DNA of 64,000 bases from the NCBI RefSeq assembly GCF_000143415.4, contig NW_003314349.1, forward strand, positions 472,254 to 536,253, written 5' to 3'. Origin of the DNA: Selaginella moellendorffii. Its lineage: Eukaryota > Streptophyta > Lycopodiopsida > Selaginellales > Selaginellaceae. The position numbers and the translations under genes were made by a program. Shown here one piece after another: positions 13,314-22,893 of the stretch. Under the pieces are notes generated by a model, which was not told where the DNA came from, searched no databases, and was given only the letters and a program-made list of their open reading frames with translations. Positions within the stretch are counted from its first letter, which is position 1. The number at the start of each line of letters is the position of its first letter.

Positions 13314-14458
13314 TGTAGCGCACGTGGTTTTGACCCTTTATCCTATGGTGATTTACCATAGGATAACACCACGAAGCGGAACCTAAACCCTCTTTGTGCC
13401 ACGTGACAGATGCCACGTGTCACATGCCACGTGTCCATGCCACGTGTCCATAGGAACCCGAAGTTCAGGGCCTTGGGCCACTGAACGAAGGAACGGTGCC
13501 AAACTCCCAAGCATGGAGCCAAGGAGTGACAGAACCGAACCACGGAGCAACTCCCGAGCATGAAGCCCAAGGAGCGAAGGGACAGGAGCCCGGAGCGACT
13601 TGGAACAGTCCTGGAGCAACCAGCATCCCAATGCCAGGACCAGCACGCAAAACGGAACCAAATGGAGTCTGGCGCTATTTCGGCATACCGGTGGCCTAAC
13701 GTGAGGATATGGGTACTCCACCAACTAGCATGGAATGGAACTTGGGCTTAGACCCAAGCCGGACGCAGAATAAGGATAGGCACGCAAGCGGGAGCTAGAC
13801 TATGCCTCAGGTTGGTCGGCCATGCCCGACCTACCCACTATCCCTACTATACATTTGGAACCCCCCATAGCCCCCCCCCCTTGAGGAACACACGCTTTGG
13901 GCTTTCACCCCAAGCCTCCCTTAGTATCAGGAGTTAGTCTCTAGGACAAGCTCGAAACTTACTAAATATGGAATGTCCTTAGATTGCGAATTTGGACACG
14001 GGACAAACACCATTGTGTTTAGGCCGATCTCTACATTCCGTAGATATGCCAAATGAGCAAATCTGGACACTTTCCATAAATAGCATTTGGGACCAAAATG
14101 AGACTAACACAAAGGGCATGATAGCGAAGGTGTTTGGCAGACACGGTAAGCTATCATCTAGCGATATTGAGGGACCAATCTCAATATCGCGGGGGTTCTT
14201 GATACTAGCAAGTGCAAGCCAATGACAGGAGTTTCTCAAACCAGGCCGAGTATGCTCAGCAAGAAACACATAGGGTTCCTACCTTATGTTTATCCGATCT
14301 AAGTACACGGTCATTGACCAGTTTCTCAACTAGCTCAAGTGGGAAACTGATAACGGGTCCAGCAATACCGACCTCCTGCCATCGTGGCAGTAAGGTAAGA
14401 GTGTCCGTAAGGACTAGTCGACAGGTAACTTTCGATACCCGAAGTCACATGCGCGACA
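13314..14458 (-). repeat. 5' LTR of element C (right copy)
   Basis: It is 1145 bp, a near-identical copy of 7182-8326. In the direction of transcription it begins TGTCGCGCATG and ends GCGCTACA. The G-box cluster lies at 13400-13446, near the downstream end of the LTR. Confidence 0.95.
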
Positions 14459-14463
14459 ACATG
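14459..14463. repeat. Right target-site duplication of element C (acatg)
   Basis: It is an exact copy of 7177-7181. Confidence 0.9.
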
Positions 14464-14521
14464 CTAGTGTTACCTTATAAAAATGGTTTATCGTTCAATA
14501 AGGACATCAAACTTTATCTAT

Positions 14522-14533
14522 GGGTGGTGGAGT
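14522..14533 (+). other. Polypurine-like tract of element B
   Basis: The G-rich stretch GGGTGGTGGAGT abuts the TG start of the B 3' LTR at 14534. That is the expected location of the plus-strand primer. Confidence 0.6.
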
Positions 14534-16628
14534 TGTGAAACACAAATCCCAAAGCCCCAAAAGTGGAGCTGAAAAAGTGTCACATGATAGTGGCTGAAAA
14601 GGAAGCCAAACAGGAGTAATACGTTTGGATTAAAAGCTTCAACTTGGATAGTCGAGAGTGGGAATGCAACTCCTAACAAAGTGCTCGAGGAACGAGCACG
14701 AAGCAAGTAATAAGTAAGTCTCTAGAAAAGAGACACACGAAGACCAATACATGACACGTGGGGGGGTCTGAGATGGACTCGAGATGGTGTCTGAGATGGA
14801 GTCCAAGATAGAGTCCGAGATGGACCTAAGATGGAGTCCAAGATAAAGTTCAAGATGGAGTTCGAGATGGACCCAAGATGGAGTCTGAGATGGAGTTTGA
14901 GATGGAGTCCGAGATGGACCCAAGATGGAGTCCGAGATGGTGTTTGAGATGGAACCGAGACCGAGACCGAGACCGAGTCTGAGACTAAAACCAAGACCGA
15001 GTCCGAGTCTGAATTCGAGTCCGAGGTTGAGTCCGAATTTGAGTTCAAGTCCGACTTCGAGTCCAAATACTAATACAGGCTATTGGGTGAAAGCCCAAAG
15101 CAATCGTCCCCCAAGGGGGGGCGGGTTGCAAGGGGTTCCAAAAGTATAGTAGGGAGAGTGTGGGGTTGGACCACAGTGGAACCAATTTGGCCAGGAAAGG
15201 TGAGTTTGGCCCAAGAAGGTTGTACCAGGTGTTAGGTGATGAGATAACCACTAGGAAGTCCAAGGCTAAAGTGAATATGGACCGACAAGTGGGGACCCGA
15301 GATGGACCCGAGATGGAGTCCGAGATGGAGTCTGAGATGGAGTCCGAGATGGAGTCCGAGATGGAGTTCGAGATGGACCCGAGATGGAGTCCAATATGGA
15401 CCGAGATGGATCCGAGATGGAGTCCAAGATGGAGTCCGAGATGGACTCGAGATGGAATCCGAGATGGAGTCCGAGAAAGACCGAGATGGAGTCCGAGAAG
15501 GACCCGAGATGGAGTCCGAGGTCGAGACCGAGACTGGGACCGAGACCAAGACCGAGATCAGCACCGAGACCGAGACCGAAGCCGAGGCCAAGACCGAGCC
15601 CGAGTCCGAGTCCGAGTCCGAGTCTGATTCTGAGAGGGTGAAAGCCCAAAGCATTCGTCTCCCAGATCCTAGGGGTTTGGTGAGCTCCAAAAGTATAGTA
15701 AGGGGGAGGACTACAGTGGAGCCAGTTTGGCCAGGAAAGGCTAGTTTTGCCCAGGAAGGCTATACCTAGTGTTGGGTGATGAACTACCCACTGGGAAGTC
15801 CAAGACTAAAGTGAACACGGACCGACAAGCGGGGTAGCTTGGTGAAGTGTTCAAGAGCCAGCTCTAGTTCCCCCGAGAGATCGACTAGCCAATGCTCCCA
15901 GTCCAAGTGTGGGTGGCACTACCTACTTGGATACCTAGCGTGGCTCAACAGAACCTCACTCTAAGCCCATAGCTAAAGCACCCAAAGGCGGAAGGCAGGG
16001 AGAGTACCCAGGAGGCTTGCGTAGGGCCACGGTGTTCCGAAATGTTGTCCCAAAGTCCCAAACTGTGGAAAGGAAGAGGAGTAGTCCTCTGGAGTGGTGA
16101 CCAAGGACATGGTCACACAGTGAGAAAGTCCCAGTGGACAGTGGGACTTGATGGTTAGGCCTATGGACCTTGATCCAGTGGCAATGTTGGCGAACACCGC
16201 CATGGACATAAAGGGCCTTAGTGGGGACTAGAAAAGAGATATCGGGGAAGGCTATTCCCCATGTTTGCGGGCATCCTAAGGATGCTAATGAGTGGATCTA
16301 GGATGATCACTCATGGATGGATGGCCTAGTCTTTGAGAGACGGGACTGTGATGTAGGTGTCGTTAGACCACCGGTGTGACTAAGATGAATGGGCATGGCC
16401 TTAGCGTAATGGGCTGATATGTCAGTGGTACTTTGGGGTGTCGGTCATGGGTCGGACATATGGAGCACTTGGACCAAGTGCTAAGGTTGAGTGGCATGGA
16501 TGCCATTCTCGGGGTTAGCAAGTCCCAAGTCCTGAATTGGACTTATGGAGGTTGTGAATGAGACTCCTCAAAGTGGTCGGAGGTGTAATTAATTGACTAA
16601 AGTAGAATGGAAAATTTAGCTGCTTACA
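14534..16628 (+). repeat. 3' LTR of element B, enlarged by internal duplication
   Basis: It is 2095 bp against 1492 bp for the 5' LTR. The extra length comes from a tandem copy of the minisatellite plus its downstream block. 'gggtgaaagcccaaag' occurs at about 15085 and again at about 15637, and the array 15297-15630 lies between them. It ends gcttaca, as expected. Confidence 0.8.
15297..15640. repeat. GAGATGGAGTCC / GAGACC minisatellite in the B 3' LTR
   Basis: Units of about 12 bp (gagatggagtcc, gagatggacccg) grade into 6-bp units (gagacc, gagtcc). The unit sizes are multiples of three and lack stop codons, so long frames stay open on both strands. These frames have no domain and are not called as genes. 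Confidence 0.85.
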
Positions 16629-16930
16629 CAGTCTTTGAAAAACGGGACTATGATGTAAGTGGCGTTGGACCATCAGTGTGACCAAGGTGAATGGGCATGG
16701 CTTTAGCATAACAAGCTGATATGTCAATGGTACCTCGGGTGTCGGTCATGGGATCGGACACATGGAGCACTTGGACCAAGTGCAAAAGTTGAGTGGCAGG
16801 GATGCCATTCTTGGGGCTAGTAAGCCCCAAGTCTGGAATTGGACTTATGGAGGTTGTGGGAGAGACTCCTCTAAATGGTCGGAGGTGTGGTTAAGTGAGT
16901 AAAGTAGAATAAAAAATTTAGTCGCTTATA
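16629..16930 (+). repeat. Extra truncated copy of the B LTR end
   Basis: It is about 302 bp and repeats 16328-16628 in tandem. Its last 40 bases resemble the 5' LTR end more than the adjacent 3' LTR does. It ends TATA rather than CA and is followed by gtcag and the resumed gypsy RT of element A. An unequal exchange between LTRs could produce it. Confidence 0.7.
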
Positions 16931-16935
16931 GTCAG
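16931..16935. repeat. Right target-site duplication of element B (gtcag)
   Basis: It pairs with gttag at 1704-1708, one mismatch. Confidence 0.6.
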
Positions 16936-18905
16936 TTTAAAGTTGAAACAATTGAAGTATGTATTTGGGTCCAAAGACACAACCTATCTTAGGTACTATA
17001 TTTTTCGTGAGGGTTTGCAAGTTGATCCTAACAAACTTGTGGCTATGCTAAAATTCCTTACTCCGAAGTGTGTGAATGATGTATAGCACTTCTTAAGGAA
17101 GGTGTAGTATCTTGGTCATTTTGTTGATCATCTTTCTAATTGCATTGCACCATTGTGAGCATTACTAAAGTCATCAATATCATCTTTCATCTAATCTGTA
17201 GATTGTGAATGAGCATTTACGGATCTTAAGAGTTGTTAACAACTCCTCCAATTTTGGTTTATCTTGACTACACTCGACTTTTCATTTTCCATATGGATTG
17301 ATATCGATTTTAGAGGTGTGTTAATGCAAGAGAGCCTAAGTGTGCCTAGTCAGTACCATCCCATTGTGTATATCAACTATACATTATAACCAGCGGAAGT
17401 GAATTACTCCACAACAAAGAAAGAGTGTTTAACAACAGTTTGGGGTTTTGAGAAATTTCATGTATATTTACATGGTTCTTGAACATTATTAAAAGGTGAT
17501 CATGCTGCAATTGCTTCATTATTGAAATAAAAGAATTTGGTTAGTTATATTGTTTAGTGGGTTTTGAAGCTTTAGATATATGATTTTGATACTATTTATC
17601 ACTTAGGGAGTTTTATAATTGATATTGATGCCTTTTTTCAAGCTCCTCTTTGTTCTTCACTCTCTTATCATATTTCTGATGAATTTATTATTCCAGCATT
17701 GGTGGATTGTTTGGATGAGGATTCTATGTTGTTAGTGGTTGCCATACTTGACGTTCAATGTCCATAAGGTGTAGAGCAGGATTTACTTTCTCTTGACGAA
17801 GTTCGCGAAGCTCAAAAGATTGAGCCATGGATTCAAAGGCTTTGCGATGGGTTTGAGAATTCTGCATCACTTATTGATGATTTGCTATTTCGGCATTTAC
17901 ATTTTTAATATTACCTTCAGAACGGTTATCTTTATTTTCTAAGGATGGATCTTAATGATATTTATGGCTAGTGGTGCTTTCAATCTTTACTCCACGCTTT
18001 TTATATGGCTATTGTGATTCTCCTATTCTAGATGAGCATATGGGATATCATTGTGTGACCTAGAAGTTCCACAAGTCTTTTTAATGGCCAAAGATGCGAC
18101 ATGATATTATCTAATATGTGTGTAGCTACGTTTGGTGTCAAGTTTGTAATACTCCCCCTTGTATTGTGGAAGGATAGTTAGAGTCAATTGCAATTTCCCA
18201 TTCATTTAAGTTGGTGGTATTTGATTTGATTAGACATTTTCCATTATGGACTACTGGCAATGAGTATATCATTATTGCTTTTGACTATTTAACTCATTTA
18301 GGTGAAAGTTGGTGCTTTTACTAGCATGTCTACAACTATTGTTAGATACTTCCTCCTCAATCGAATGGTATTCTAGCATTTCTATTTTGAGCAAATTCTT
18401 TCAAATAATAGTTCTGCATTTATGGTTGAGATATTTCACATTTTGACATTTCAATTAGGGATATATTACACTTTTATAAGTGTTTATCATCCATAGTCAA
18501 ATGGTTTGGTAGAATGGCTCATTCGGACCTTTAAAGGGATGATCGTGAAATACATGAATTTTCAACATTCGGATTGAGATGGTTATTTGCCATTTTTTTC
18601 AGTATGTGTATATTATAGAGGTGTAAAGTCTTATTGGTGTTTCACTATATAAACTTTTATATACTCATGATCTAATACTACTAATAGAGTTAGGTTTACT
18701 TTCGCAATTGCCATGGGTTACTAATGCTAAGTCGTGGGATTAATATTTAACAAGCATTCTTCCACTTATTTAAGCAAAATTTATTAAATATTTGGGCCAC
18801 ATACAAGTGGGATAATAATGGCATTACAACTTCTATTATCGTTCACTTACAAAGTACAAAGTAGACTTGGTGTTAGTCCATTTTAATTCATTAATTCATT
18901 GCCAA
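16936..18905 (+). mobile_element. Ty3/gypsy element A, right part (RT end, RNase H, integrase), decayed
   Basis: The RT/connection reading resumes with 'REGLQVDPNKL' near 17010. It continues into RNase H-like sequence ('PIVYINYTL', 'NYSTTKKECLTTVWGFEKF') near 17350-17450. Integrase-like sequence ('YHPQSNGLVE'-type, here 'YHP*SNGLVEWL') lies near 18485-18515. Stops and frameshifts are numerous. A shorter copy of the same family lies at 30590-33060. Sequence similarity to gypsy fades near 18900, just before the gene island. Confidence 0.85.
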
Positions 18906-19024
18906 GTAAACACTAAAATTGAATTTTACATTTAAAGTCAAAGAAAGTCAAAATGCTTAGAAATATTCTTGAAATTTTACAACTCTTCTGCTTTCGCTGA
19001 AGAAAGAAGGAAAGATCGTTGGCT

Positions 19025-20320
19025 ATGGCCGCTGCTCTCGGGGGTTCCCTAACCCTAGCACCGCGAGTGGCGAGCTCACCGCCTGGGAATCTCGCGCCGG
19101 CGAATCTAGTGGGGAAAGCTGGCGCTGGCAGTAGAATCGAGGCGAGGGTTTCCAAGGTAGCTCTGGCTATGGCGGCGGGCTCGCCCGTGGAAGAGGCAGT
19201 GCACGCTTCGGTATCAGGGGTAAGATTCTATCGCATTTCTTTTCGCAATTTATCCTCGACACGATGTCGACATTAGCGTGTAGTACAAAGTAGCTCGTAG
19301 TAGTACCACTACGACTGTGTCGTGATTTCTCATTGTACTACTCTTTGCATGGCCTTCCTAGATCATCCATTTCTCACTCGCCCCGCGATTGTCACAGGCC
19401 ACGGGAGGAGAAACTTTGCCGGAGCTCCTGGTGAGAGAAGTTTTTGATCGATCAGGGGATGGAAATTGGTTGATCTTTGCTTAGACAGAGTATATGGTGG
19501 ACATGAAATGCGAGGGTTGTGTCAAGTCGGTTCGCGGCAAGCTGGAGCCTCTGGAAGGTCGTCTGGAATTCTCTCTTTTTTTCTCTAAAGTGGCTCGTTT
19601 TCTTCGCAGTACAGGCGTGAAAGCTGTGACCGTAGATCTGTCTAATCAGGTTGTCCGTGTTCTCGGCACGGCTCCAGTGAAAGCCATCTCCGCGGCACTC
19701 GAAGAAACCGGCCGCAGTGCCAGGCTCATCGGACAAGGAAGCTTGGAAGGTGAAGTTTGCTTTCGAGCTGTTGTTTGTGGATTTCCTCGTGAGATTTTTT
19801 CTTTCTTTGTGTAGATTTTGGAGTCTCTGCTGCGGTCGTAGAGTTCAAGGGCCCCGAGATCCATGGCGTGGTTCGTTTCGCTCAAGTCTCCATGGAGCTT
19901 GCTCGCATCGAAGCCACTTTCACCGGCTTGACTCCCGGCGCTCACGGCTGGTCGATCAACACATATGGTGATCTCACCAGAGGCGCTGCGAGCACCGGAG
20001 CCATTTTCAATCCTCAGCAGCAAGACACCGAGGTACACAAAAACATATTTTTTTTCCTTCTCGACTCATTTGGAAACTTGTCCCAGCCTCTTGGAGATCT
20101 TGGAGCTGTTGTAGCCGACGAAACCGGGCGGGCGGACTTCGCAGGAACAAAGACCGGCTTGCGAGTCACGGACTTGATCGGCCGAGCTCTCGCCATCTAC
20201 GCCACCGCTGACAAATCCGTCCACGGCATCGCCGCCGCCGTAATTGCTCGAAGCGCTGGAGTCGGGGAGAACTACAAGAAGCTGTGCTCTTGCGATGGAA
20301 CCATCATCTGGGAGTCGTGA
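19025..20320 (+). CDS. CCS: Copper chaperone for Cu/Zn superoxide dismutase, plastid-type
   Basis: It delivers copper to Cu/Zn-SOD and forms its disulphide. The model has six exons: 19025-19219, 19398-19430, 19485-19557, 19615-19749, 19815-20032 and 20087-20320, joined in frame to 295 aa with GT-AG introns of 54 to 178 nt. Residues 1-65 form a transit-peptide-like leader. The heavy-metal domain has MKCEGC (Cys85, Cys88). The middle is SOD-like ('FTGLTPGAHGWSINTYGDLT'). The C-terminal tail has the CxC motif of domain III (LCSC) and ends in IIWES. The start at 19025 is the first ATG of the frame. Exon junctions rest on splice motifs and on continuity with plant CCS. Partial copies of the gene's last codons lie downstream. 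Confidence 0.93.
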
Positions 20321-20480
20321 AGTTCTTGCAAACAAAAAAATTCTCGTAGCTATGATCGACTAGTACAAGAAGCTGTGCTCTTGCGATGGAACTATCATTT
20401 GAATCGTGAAAGAAGAAAAAATCTCGTAGCTATGATCTTGCGATAGAACTATCATCTGGGAATCGTGCAGTTCTTGCTAA
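20321..20480 (+). repeat. Imperfect tandem copies of the CCS 3' end
   Basis: The last exon sequence 'acaagaagctgtgctcttg' with 'cgatggaaccatcat' is repeated at about 20364-20400, and a shorter piece again at about 20430-20475 ('cttgcgatagaactatcat'). Each is followed by a 'ctcgtagctatgatc' spacer. They lie in the probable 3' UTR and do not extend the reading frame. Confidence 0.8.
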
Positions 20481-20857
20481 GTGAATCGAAAAAATTCGAT
20501 ATTGGTACTTGGCTATAGTAATTTGGATTCCGTGCTTCCGGGGGACAAGATCTTAACTAACCCAGTACGACACCTTCTTGCCTTCACGTCTGTACGGACG
20601 CGCGCGCGCGAGATGACGGCATATTCTCCCGCGACGGTTTATTCCGTGGCGCGTGTAGAATATGCCGCTTATTTGGACATGACAGCTATGGTCGCCTTGT
20701 TCTTCACTCTTTTTTCTTCCCCTTCTTCGATCGTCGGCGCGGCACCGCATGCGCTGCTAGATCTCACGAGAAGAATCCGAGCTCCGCGAATCCCCCACGC
20801 ATCTCTCGAGTTCTTGGAAGGATTTTGGCGGAGCGATGCGCGTGTAGGCGGAGGGCA

Positions 20858-21303
20858 ATGCGGTGGAGCGCGATCCAGCTGGTGATGGCGCTCGCGCTGC
20901 TTTCCACGCGCTGCGATGCGCTCGTCCAGGTATGGGGATTCTGGCTAGCGATCGAGCGCCATGCAGCGGCAAAATCTCTGGAAATTTCATTTCTTGGTTG
21001 GTTCTTTCTTTCGTTCTTTCTCTGGCAGGATGAGAGGATCTCGGTGGGATTGAGCAAGAGGCCGGTGGCGTGCGTGTGCGCCGATTCCTCGCGCGCGCCG
21101 GTGTGTGGGATCGATGGCCACACCTACACCAGCGCTTGCGTGGTACGTTTTTGGTACCCTCTCGCGATCGGATCGAGCGATTTCCCGCAAGAAACTAACG
21201 CGCGATTTTCTCACAGGCAGCGTGCCGGGGCGTGGAGGTGAGATCGCGCGGCGCTTGCATTGGAATTCTTGGGAGAAAGAGGCCGAGGAGTTCTCACTCG
21301 TGA
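20858..21303 (+). CDS. Secreted Kazal-type serine protease inhibitor-like protein
   Basis: Three exons (20858-20929, 21029-21142, 21217-21303) join in frame to 90 aa. Residues 1-22 are a signal peptide (MRWSAIQLVMALALLSTRC, then DA). The mature part has one Kazal domain: C-x-C, then PVCGIDGHTYTSAC, then x3-C and a final G-A-C, matching the six-cysteine order. Kazal domains block serine proteases by a rigid loop near the second cysteine; in plants they are few and mostly uncharacterised. The short tail is basic. The CCS gene lies upstream on the same strand, with about 540 bp between stop and start. Target protease is unknown. The second exon boundary falls inside the Kazal domain. Confidence 0.85.
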
Positions 21304-21430
21304 GTTAAGAGAGAAGAAAAAATTCCTCTCTCTCTTGCGTAGGGTCGAATCTCGTGAGTTAAGCGAGGAGAAGAAAAAATTCCTCTTTCTTTCCTCTCTC
21401 TCTCTCTCTCTCTTGCGTAGAGTCGCATCT
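21295..21430. repeat. Tandem duplication with CT-rich tract after the Kazal gene
   Basis: The block 'ctcgtgagttaag(a/c)gagaagaaaaaattcctct' is present twice (about 21298 and about 21351). Each copy is followed by a CT-rich run and 'cttgcgtag(g/a)gtcg'. The first copy overlaps the Kazal stop codon. Confidence 0.75.
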
Positions 21431-21728
21431 CGCGACCATTTTGGAGGGTTTCACGCTTTCTCCTGTCGCTTTGGAAAAGCGCGGAAGGAAAACTTTGTTT
21501 CTTGCGATCTCGATAATCAAGCATCTTTCTTCCACCAAAAGCCAAGACAAAAGAATCTATGAACCCTAATATATACCCCCGCCACCTTTTCTTTTCCTTG
21601 CCTCCATAGCCGAGCTCTTTTATCTTTGCAAACATCTATTGCGCAAATCGAATTAAGTTCTAAAAAGAAAAGCAACAAAAAAAAGAGCAACAAACAAGCT
21701 CAAAGCTTAGAATCTATCTGATCAAAGC

Positions 21729-22489
21729 CTACTCAACTTGGGCAGTACAGCCGATGCCGAGTTCGGACTGAAAATTGAACGCCTCGCGAACCTCTTCAAG
21801 AGTCTTAAATGCATCCAGGTTCAAGGAGTCGTCGTGCCCAGCATACGGAGTTCCCTCCAGGTCCTGTTTAACCACAGGGAAGAAAGGCGCCAGCTTGTTG
21901 AGGAGAGCAGCCATCCTACTAATCCGTCCACTGTCCATCACGTTCACAAACCGCTGGTGATCTCGGCAACACTCCACCAAGGGCCCAAGCCCAGCCGCGC
22001 CAAGGAGGCTAATCACCTCCTCGTTGCTCCAAATCCACGTCACCGTGGCTGTCCAATGGAGAGCGAGGGAAAGACATAGGCAGCAACTTGAGGACTAGCT
22101 TCGTCTGTGATGAGATCGGGATGGAGCGTGAGTCTGGAGAGCACACTCGAAGAATGGTGCTCAGCACCAACGCCTTGGGGGGCCTCACAGGGCTGAGTTT
22201 CTCCTCCTCGCTTGCTTCCTCTTCCTCCTTTGTTTCCCTGCTGAACCATCTTGTGGGCAGCGATGAACATGAAGCGCAAGTAGCATGACCAGTAGTCGCT
22301 GCTCCCCATGCTGACATAGTCATAACAATCTTCTTCTTCCTCCTCTGAAACCTCAACTTCCTCCTGCTGCTGCTCTTGTTGCTCTTCCCCCTCTTCTCTC
22401 TCTCTCTTCTTCTTGAGGAGTGCTTTTCGGCGAGCTTGTAAATGCTCCTTCGCCCAGTCGGGAGCCCTGAAAACGATCCCGCGAGTCAT
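21729..22489 (-). CDS. Unrecognised acidic protein, two-exon model
   Basis: I do not recognise this family. The 5' frame (from ATG at 22489) starts MTRGIVFRAPDWAKEHLQAR, runs through a Lys/Arg-rich helix into a strongly acidic Glu/Gln stretch, then reads DYWSCYLRFMFIAAHKM. A second frame gives a helical C-terminal part (EEVISLLGAAGLGPLVECC ... LEEVREAFNFQSELGIG). A GT-AG intron at 22049-22188 (donor GTGAGG, acceptor after a pyrimidine-rich run) joins them in frame to 206 aa. The first frame without splicing ends at 22040 with 149 aa. Alternative explanation: a frameshifted pseudogene. It lies 400 bp downstream of the UFD1-domain gene on the same strand and converges with the Kazal gene. Confidence 0.5.
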
Positions 22490-22659
22490 ACTACTCTATA
22501 CTATTCGTAATGCCCTTTACATATAGAAGAGAAACGGACAGCTTCAAGCTCAATAATCAAGCTTAACTAAATAAGTATATTATTGTAAAATAATCTGGTA
22601 TATCCATAGTTTGTCTTAAGCTGAAATTAATTAAGTATATTCTTGGTATATACTTTATA

Positions 22660-22730
22660 ATGTGTATGTATACTTGTATACTTGTATACTTGTCCACTAC
22701 TTGTATACTTGTATGTTTACGTATACAACA
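22660..22730. repeat. tatacttg short tandem repeat
   Basis: 'tatacttg' is repeated about six times with small gaps, between the two minus-strand genes. No other feature was seen in 22490-22890, which is AT-rich. Confidence 0.7.
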
Positions 22731-22893
22731 TTGCCCTGATGATGGGAATGCGTCATTATTTCAATAGATCAAATTTCAGATATCCTCTGCATATCTTCTA
22801 AGTTTGTCACCACAAAGCAGTCCCATAATCGTGTCATTAACTAGGTACACTCCTTTTATAAAGAATCGACGTATTTTCCCACCATCTTAGCTC

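Larger units (their letters stand above)
7182..14458 (-). mobile_element. Young non-coding LTR retrotransposon C (LARD-like), complete with TSD
   Basis: It is 7277 bp long, flanked by ACATG duplications, with two 1145-bp LTRs, a primer site and a polypurine tract placed for minus-strand orientation. The internal 4987 bp (8327-13313) holds no gag or pol motif on either strand, and its longest open frames are under 80 codons, dense with stops. It must have been mobilised in trans if it was retrotransposed, as its structure implies. The LTRs differ at only four sites with no indels, so insertion was recent. It sits inside element B. No enzyme-encoding partner with these LTRs is visible in the window. 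Confidence 0.9.
1709..16930 (+). mobile_element. Non-coding LTR retrotransposon B (LARD-like), interrupted by element C
   Basis: It has a 5' LTR (1709-3200), a tRNA-Met-like primer site (3204-3215), an internal region (3201-7181 plus 14459-14533), a purine tract (14522-14533), a 3' LTR (14534-16628) and an extra LTR-end copy (16629-16930). After removing C the internal region is about 4 kb. No gag, protease, RT or integrase motif is readable on either strand and open frames stay under about 120 codons. This fits a large retrotransposon derivative that depended on enzymes from another element. The LTRs are clearly diverged, so it is older than C. Confidence 0.75.

Noticed and set aside
15160..15769. 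Open frames of about 150 codons on both strands in the B LTR
   Set aside because: They are a by-product of stop-free 6- and 12-bp units. The composition is pure low-complexity repeat.
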